Of a DNA stretch of 26,312 bases, positions 23,090-26,312 are shown piece by piece. A program made the position numbers and the translations under genes. Below the pieces are notes generated by a model. The model was not told where the DNA came from and did not search any database. It saw only the letters and a program-made list of their open reading frames with translations. Each line of letters begins with the position of its first letter. Position 1 is the stretch's first letter. The DNA is from an uncultured Bacilli bacterium (GTDB taxonomy: Bacteria; Bacillota_I; Bacilli_A; RF39; UBA660): positions 1-26,312 of the forward strand of contig CAKPRZ010000014.1 of NCBI GenBank assembly GCA_934183165.1. Reading direction: 5' to 3'.

Positions 23090-23668
23090 TTACACTTCTC
23101 CATTCTTTATGAGCATCTTTTTCATTAACTCTCGTAATCTATCATTTTCTATATCTAAGTTCTTTGTTTTTACAACAAATTGCTTCCCTATTATTATTTT
23201 TAATTTATTCCTTTTATATTTCCCTATTATAACAACAGGAATAATTGGTGTATTAGTGTCACTTGCAAATTTAACTGCACCTATTTTAAAAGGTGCTACT
23301 ACATCATTAGTTTTATTAAAAGTACCTTCAGGAAAAAGTCCAAGCACTAAGTTTTTTTTCAAAACTTCCTTGCTGTTTTTTATAACACTTTTATCTTTAA
23401 CTGTTCTGTTAACTGAAATAGCACCTACACCATTTAATATTATTTTTAAAGGCCCTTTAAATAATGTATTTTTAGCTAAAAAGTGAACTTGTCTTTTAGT
23501 AGTTAATCCCATACTAATAAAATCTAAGTTGGAAAAGTGATTAGCGACTATTATTACTGGTCCACTATCAGGGATATTATCCATTCCTTCTATTTTAGGA
23601 TTGTATCTAATTTTAAACCAACTAGAAAATAAAAATCTTATTATTTTATATAATAAAGTATCCTTCAT
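23090..23668 (-). CDS. PlsC-like acyltransferase
   Basis: A 192-residue acyltransferase, first gene of the lipid cassette. The catalytic HX4D is NHFSNLDFI (about 43-51), the glycerophosphate-binding motif is FPEGTFN (113-119), and PIIPVVIIG closes the core. It is similar in layout to the gene at 20778-21374 (YNPKI before the core, SVNR/SVDR after it), which suggests an old duplication around the ligase. A promoter is readable 20 to 50 bases upstream. Confidence 0.9.
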   Translation of the reverse strand: MKDTLLYKIIRFLFSSWFKIRYNPKIEGMDNIPDSGPVIIVANHFSNLDFISMGLTTKRQVHFLAKNTLFKGPLKIILNGVGAISVNRTVKDKSVIKNSKEVLKKNLVLGLFPEGTFNKTNDVVAPFKIGAVKFASDTNTPIIPVVIIGKYKRNKLKIIIGKQFVVKTKNLDIENDRLRELMKKMLIKNGEV

Positions 23669-23688
23669 TTATCCTCCATATAATATCT

Positions 23689-23717
23689 ATTATAATATCT
23701 TTTTTTAAATATGTTAA
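23689..23717 (-). promoter_or_regulatory. Promoter of the lipid cassette
   Basis: Minus-strand TTAACA (23717-23712) and TATAAT (23694-23689) are exactly 17 bases apart, 20 bases before the first acyltransferase start. Confidence 0.75.
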
Positions 23718-23757
23718 GATTAAGTGCATTTTATTTTTTAAAAGTTATTATTTTATA

Positions 23758-23786
23758 TTCAAATCAGGTTTAAAAAATGATACAAT
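23758..23786 (+). promoter_or_regulatory. Promoter of the dCMP deaminase gene
   Basis: TTCAAA (23758-23763) and TACAAT (23781-23786) are 17 bases apart, and TGA precedes the -10 box in extended form. GGTGAT follows as ribosome site. Confidence 0.6.
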
Positions 23787-23801
23787 TTAATCGGTGATAA
23801 T

Positions 23802-24287
23802 ATGAGAATAGATAAAATTAATTACTACTTAGATATCGCAGAAAGCGTTACTGAACGAGGAACTTGCCTAAGAAGAAACTTTGGTGCTGTTATAGTTAAA
23901 AATGATGAAATCATTTCTACTGGTTATGTTGGAGCTCCAAGAGGCAGAAAAAACTGTTGTGATTTAGGTCACTGTAAAAGAGAAACTCTTCATATTCCAC
24001 GTGGAGAAAGATATGAACTATGTCGTAGTGTTCATGCTGAACAAAATGCTATTATAAGTGCATCACGTAATAATATGATTGATGCTACCCTATATTTAGT
24101 TGGAATTAATCATAATGATGGTAGCTATGTTGAAGGTGCTAATCCTTGTGCATTATGTAAACGTATGATTATAAATGCTGGTATCAAAAAGGTAATAATT
24201 CGCGATAGTAAAACAAAATATAGAGAGATTGATACTTCTACTTATATTGAAAATGATGAAAGTCTTCAAGAAGTAACTGGATATTAA
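23802..24287 (+). CDS. Deoxycytidylate (dCMP) deaminase family protein
   Basis: A 161-residue zinc-dependent deaminase, converting dCMP to dUMP for thymidylate synthesis. The zinc/catalytic motif is VHAEQNAI (His78, Glu80) and the second zinc pair is in PCALCKRMI (Cys116 and Cys119). The insert RKNCCDLGHCKRETLHIPRGERYELC (in part) with extra cysteines and RG is typical of the ComEB/dCMP branch rather than of tRNA adenosine deaminases. It lies alone on plus with its own promoter and a terminator shared with the minus-strand neighbours. Confidence 0.92.
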   Translation: MRIDKINYYLDIAESVTERGTCLRRNFGAVIVKNDEIISTGYVGAPRGRKNCCDLGHCKRETLHIPRGERYELCRSVHAEQNAIISASRNNMIDATLYLVGINHNDGSYVEGANPCALCKRMIINAGIKKVIIRDSKTKYREIDTSTYIENDESLQEVTGY

Positions 24288-24320
24288 ATAAAGTACTTAA
24301 AAAGTTAATAACAAACAAAA

Positions 24321-24350
24321 AACTTCAGATTTAATTCTGAAGCTTTTTAA
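24321..24350. terminator. Bidirectional terminator between the deaminase and coat-like genes
   Basis: Arms 24323-24329 and 24336-24342 pair (7 bp, 6-base loop), with T-runs after the stem on both strands, so it serves the plus-strand deaminase and the convergent minus-strand coat-like gene. Confidence 0.78.
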
Positions 24351-24673
24351 TTTTCATTATTAACAGTTAATGTTTGATATTCATTAAGTAAAGTTTGATA
24401 TTTCTCACCTATTTTAGTGGTATCAGCTTTTTCTAAAGAATACCAACCTTTTCTAAACATTAATTCATACACTTTTCTTTGCATTATAGCGATAGAATTA
24501 AAATTATTGAATATCTTTTCATATAATTGCTCATTACTAGATTCAGTTAAAGCAACAACATAATTTTTCTCCATATTTTTTAAAATGGTAAGTATTAATG
24601 CTATATAATCTTTATCATTAAGATTAAGTCCAGTAGGTGTTTCTGTTTTAATATTTTGAATCTTATTATTCAT
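24347..24673 (-). CDS. CotF-like coat family protein
   Basis: A 108-residue helical protein with the pattern of the Coat_F family: an LNDKDYIALILTILKNME first helix, a central SNEQLYEKIFNNF segment, and the marker MFRKGWYSLE near the C-terminus. In spore formers such proteins are part of the coat, but members are also found in genomes without a clear sporulation programme. The ribosome site GAGGAGG lies five bases upstream. It overlaps the preceding small gene by eight bases and is co-transcribed with it. Confidence 0.78.
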   Translation of the reverse strand: MNNKIQNIKTETPTGLNLNDKDYIALILTILKNMEKNYVVALTESSNEQLYEKIFNNFNSIAIMQRKVYELMFRKGWYSLEKADTTKIGEKYQTLLNEYQTLTVNNEN

Positions 24674-24893
24674 TGCTACCTCCTCTATTTAAAATAGATA
24701 ATGCATCATTTAGATTACTATTAAATAAGTCATAAGCATCCTTTAATGTTGTCTTAATATCAATATCTTGAACATTTTCAATACAATCATTAGCTAATTT
24801 TAAAGCTTCATAATTCCAATCAAACATATCAGATAAGTAATCCAAATCTTTTCCTGTTATAATATCAGGAACTTGTTCAAATTCAGGTTTCAT
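24666..24893 (-). CDS. Small coat-associated-type helical protein
   Basis: A 75-residue helical protein. The segment GKDLDYLSDMFDWNYEALKLAND resembles (in shorter form) small proteins that accompany CotF-like genes in Clostridia and Bacilli; this is from memory. Short acidic helices follow, ending in LNRGG. The start is the ATG at 24893, five bases after AAAGGAG; an in-frame ATG at 24923 lacks such a site. It overlaps the CotF-like gene by eight bases, so the two are coupled. Function unknown. Confidence 0.7.
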   Translation of the reverse strand: MKPEFEQVPDIITGKDLDYLSDMFDWNYEALKLANDCIENVQDIDIKTTLKDAYDLFNSNLNDALSILNRGGSNE

Positions 24894-24941
24894 ATAATCT
24901 CCTTTCACTTTTATAGTGAACAATTTTATCGATATTTAAAC

Positions 24942-24977
24942 AAAAAAAGGAAAAAATTTTAATAATTTTTCCTTTTA
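24942..24977 (-). terminator. Terminator after the surface-protein gene
   Basis: A near-perfect AT-rich hairpin (about 13 bp, AAAAGGAAAAA against TTTTTCCTTTT) lies just past the stop at 24994 and runs into T-rich sequence on the minus strand. Confidence 0.65.
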
Positions 24978-24993
24978 ACAAAACAAATCTTCA

Positions 24994-26312
24994 TTAACTT
25001 GGATCATATACTACTGTTGCATTTCCGTTCCAGCCATATCCTAATGTCATACCATCGCTATTTGCTCTTTTTATTGTTATAGTTTTTAAATTATTATCAT
25101 TACTATCAAAAGCTCCTCCTTCTATAGTTGTTATACTTGATGGAAGCGTTATACTAGTCAAATTACAAAAAGCAAAAGCATATCTGCCTATTCTTTGTAA
25201 TCCATTATTTAATCGTATATCAGCTAGTTCTGTACCATTAAAAGTATCACCATCTATTTCTCTAATATTGACGGCGTTTGTTAAATCGATTTTTTGAAAT
25301 TCAGACTTGATTCTATCATAAGTACCATTTATATAATCAAAGTAATAAGTATGATATTCATATTCAGAATCATATTCATCAGTTGTTTTATCAAAATCAA
25401 TTTGAGTGGTATCATAAATCTCTAAATTATCTAAAGTATCACCACTACCTGATCCACTTCCAGAATCACTGCTATCTGTATTAATTTCTTTTAAAAGCAT
25501 CTCTTTAATCTCTTTAAAATGGGCATTATCAGTTATAACATAGTACTCTTTATCATCCGGATCCCAAACTTGCAATACATTGTATTTAGTAAAAGAAAGA
25601 CGTGAAATTTTTTTGATTGGTTTTCCTTCTTCGTTATTTGCTGGAACAAGTAAATAACCATCATTGTCATACTCTAATTTATCAGGATTAAAGCCAATTA
25701 ATAATCCTTCATCTGTAACTGTATAATTTGGCGTTTCTGCTGGTGTTGTTCCTCCTCCAGTTCCACTAGTATCAACGTCAGCTGAATCTAATTGTACATA
25801 ATTTAATTTTAATCCAAAGGTGAATTCTTCATCTACTGATGGTAATGTTGTTGCTTTTTCATTAAATCTTAATGTCATTTGGAATGTTGTTGTTTCTCCT
25901 GCTTTTAACACACTTCCCTTGACTAAATTCTTTGTCTCCATCAAGAACATTTTTTCTTCTGTTCCATCTATTACATTACTTGGTGGTGTCATTGTTATTT
26001 CTTCTAGTTTGGCATCTATTGTTCCTGCATTCTCTACTGTTATATCATATGTTATATAGTCACTTGGCTTTTTGAAGCTTACATTTAATGATATATCTGT
26101 TGTTTTATTATCTCTTATTTCAGTTCCATTCATATCAGCATCTGATCTTTCTTCCACTGTTGCACTACTTATATATATTTTCCAACTTCCTGTTACTTTA
26201 GCTGTTGTTCCTATATTTAATACTTGTGATAATGTTGCATATCCTATTCCCATAAATACTAACATACAACACAATATTCCTATTACTATTTTCTTTTTAT
26301 TTCTTTTCTGCA
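24994..26312 (-). CDS. Secreted surface protein, TasA/camelysin-like N-terminus and BspA-type LRR C-terminus (5' partial)
   Basis: At least 438 codons are readable; the frame continues to the window edge as QKRNKKKIVIGILCCMLVFMG, a signal peptide lacking only its first residues, so the true start is just outside. After cleavage comes GYATLSQVLNIGTTAKVTGSW, the hallmark of TasA/camelysin-like secreted proteins, and a beta-sandwich domain (about 30-180). A Gly/Thr/Pro linker, a middle domain, and a SDSGSGSGSGD linker follow. The last 100 residues carry BspA-type leucine-rich repeats (LNNGLQRIGRYAFAFCNL, SSITTIEGGAFDSN). No sortase signal or C-terminal membrane helix is present. A role in adhesion or in an extracellular fibre is plausible. 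Confidence 0.82.
   Translation of the reverse strand, partial: QKRNKKKIVIGILCCMLVFMGIGYATLSQVLNIGTTAKVTGSWKIYISSATVEERSDADMNGTEIRDNKTTDISLNVSFKKPSDYITYDITVENAGTIDAKLEEITMTPPSNVIDGTEEKMFLMETKNLVKGSVLKAGETTTFQMTLRFNEKATTLPSVDEEFTFGLKLNYVQLDSADVDTSGTGGGTTPAETPNYTVTDEGLLIGFNPDKLEYDNDGYLLVPANNEEGKPIKKISRLSFTKYNVLQVWDPDDKEYYVITDNAHFKEIKEMLLKEINTDSSDSGSGSGSGDTLDNLEIYDTTQIDFDKTTDEYDSEYEYHTYYFDYINGTYDRIKSEFQKIDLTNAVNIREIDGDTFNGTELADIRLNNGLQRIGRYAFAFCNLTSITLPSSITTIEGGAFDSNDNNLKTITIKRANSDGMTLGYGWNGNATVVYDPS

Noticed and set aside
1..26312. Genetic code 4 (TGA read as Trp), considered because of the Mollicutes-like base composition
   Set aside because: Conserved tryptophans, including those of the repeat protein, are TGG, and the U32 gene ends properly in TGA at the expected length.

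Overview
The window reads as the chromosome of a very AT-rich Gram-positive bacterium of the Bacilli/Erysipelotrichia/RF39 kind, probably a host-associated commensal (inference). The support is strong AGGAGGTGAT-type ribosome binding sites, sigma-A-like promoters, a T-box leader before pheST, RNase HIII, a ylbD-ylbE-ylbF-rsmD cluster in Bacillus-like order, and Trp encoded by TGG (standard code; the U32 gene ends in TGA). Nearly all genes lie on the minus strand; only rnhC and the dCMP deaminase are on plus.

Region by region. (1) About 1-4.2 kb is part of a small integrative mobilizable element: a zinc-ribbon protein, a MobV/Pre relaxase, a 305-bp non-coding segment packed with inverted repeats that is the best oriT candidate, and a large serine recombinase with an unusual C-terminal extension. 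Two orphan genes (4.2-5.1 kb) lie between it and the chromosome, the first under a perfect-consensus promoter. (2) 5.2-5.4 kb holds tRNA-Leu(TAG) and a CAT-anticodon tRNA (probably Ile2), transcribed together. (3) 5.5-6.5 kb is rnhC, divergent from the tRNAs. (4) 6.5-11.7 kb is a ylb-like cluster: pilin-like small membrane protein, rsmD, ylbF, a long U32 peptidase/hydroxylation protein, an NPQ-repeat protein, ylbE and ylbD. (5) 11.8-13.6 kb holds a NodB-fold deacetylase-like protein lacking its catalytic motifs, and holA. (6) 13.6-15.5 kb is a translationally coupled pair: a protein made of 14 uninterrupted 30-residue repeats and an 87-residue acidic protein. (7) 15.6-19.26 kb is the T-box-controlled pheS-pheT operon. 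(8) 19.2-20.7 kb is frr followed by a DHH/family II pyrophosphatase-like gene. (9) 20.8-23.7 kb is a three-gene lipid cassette: PlsC-like acyltransferase, acyl-CoA ligase, PlsC-like acyltransferase. (10) 23.8-24.3 kb is a dCMP deaminase. (11) 24.3-24.9 kb has two coat-protein-like small genes. (12) 25.0 kb to the end is a secreted protein with a TasA/camelysin-like N-terminus and a BspA-type leucine-rich C-terminus, cut by the window edge.

Most of this is housekeeping (translation, rRNA modification, replication, lipid synthesis). The parts least explained by known families are the 30-residue repeat protein with its coupled partner, the NPQ-repeat protein inside the ylb cluster, the stem-loop array between recombinase and relaxase, and the orphan genes beside the element. 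I did not find a convincing complete defence system or CRISPR array.
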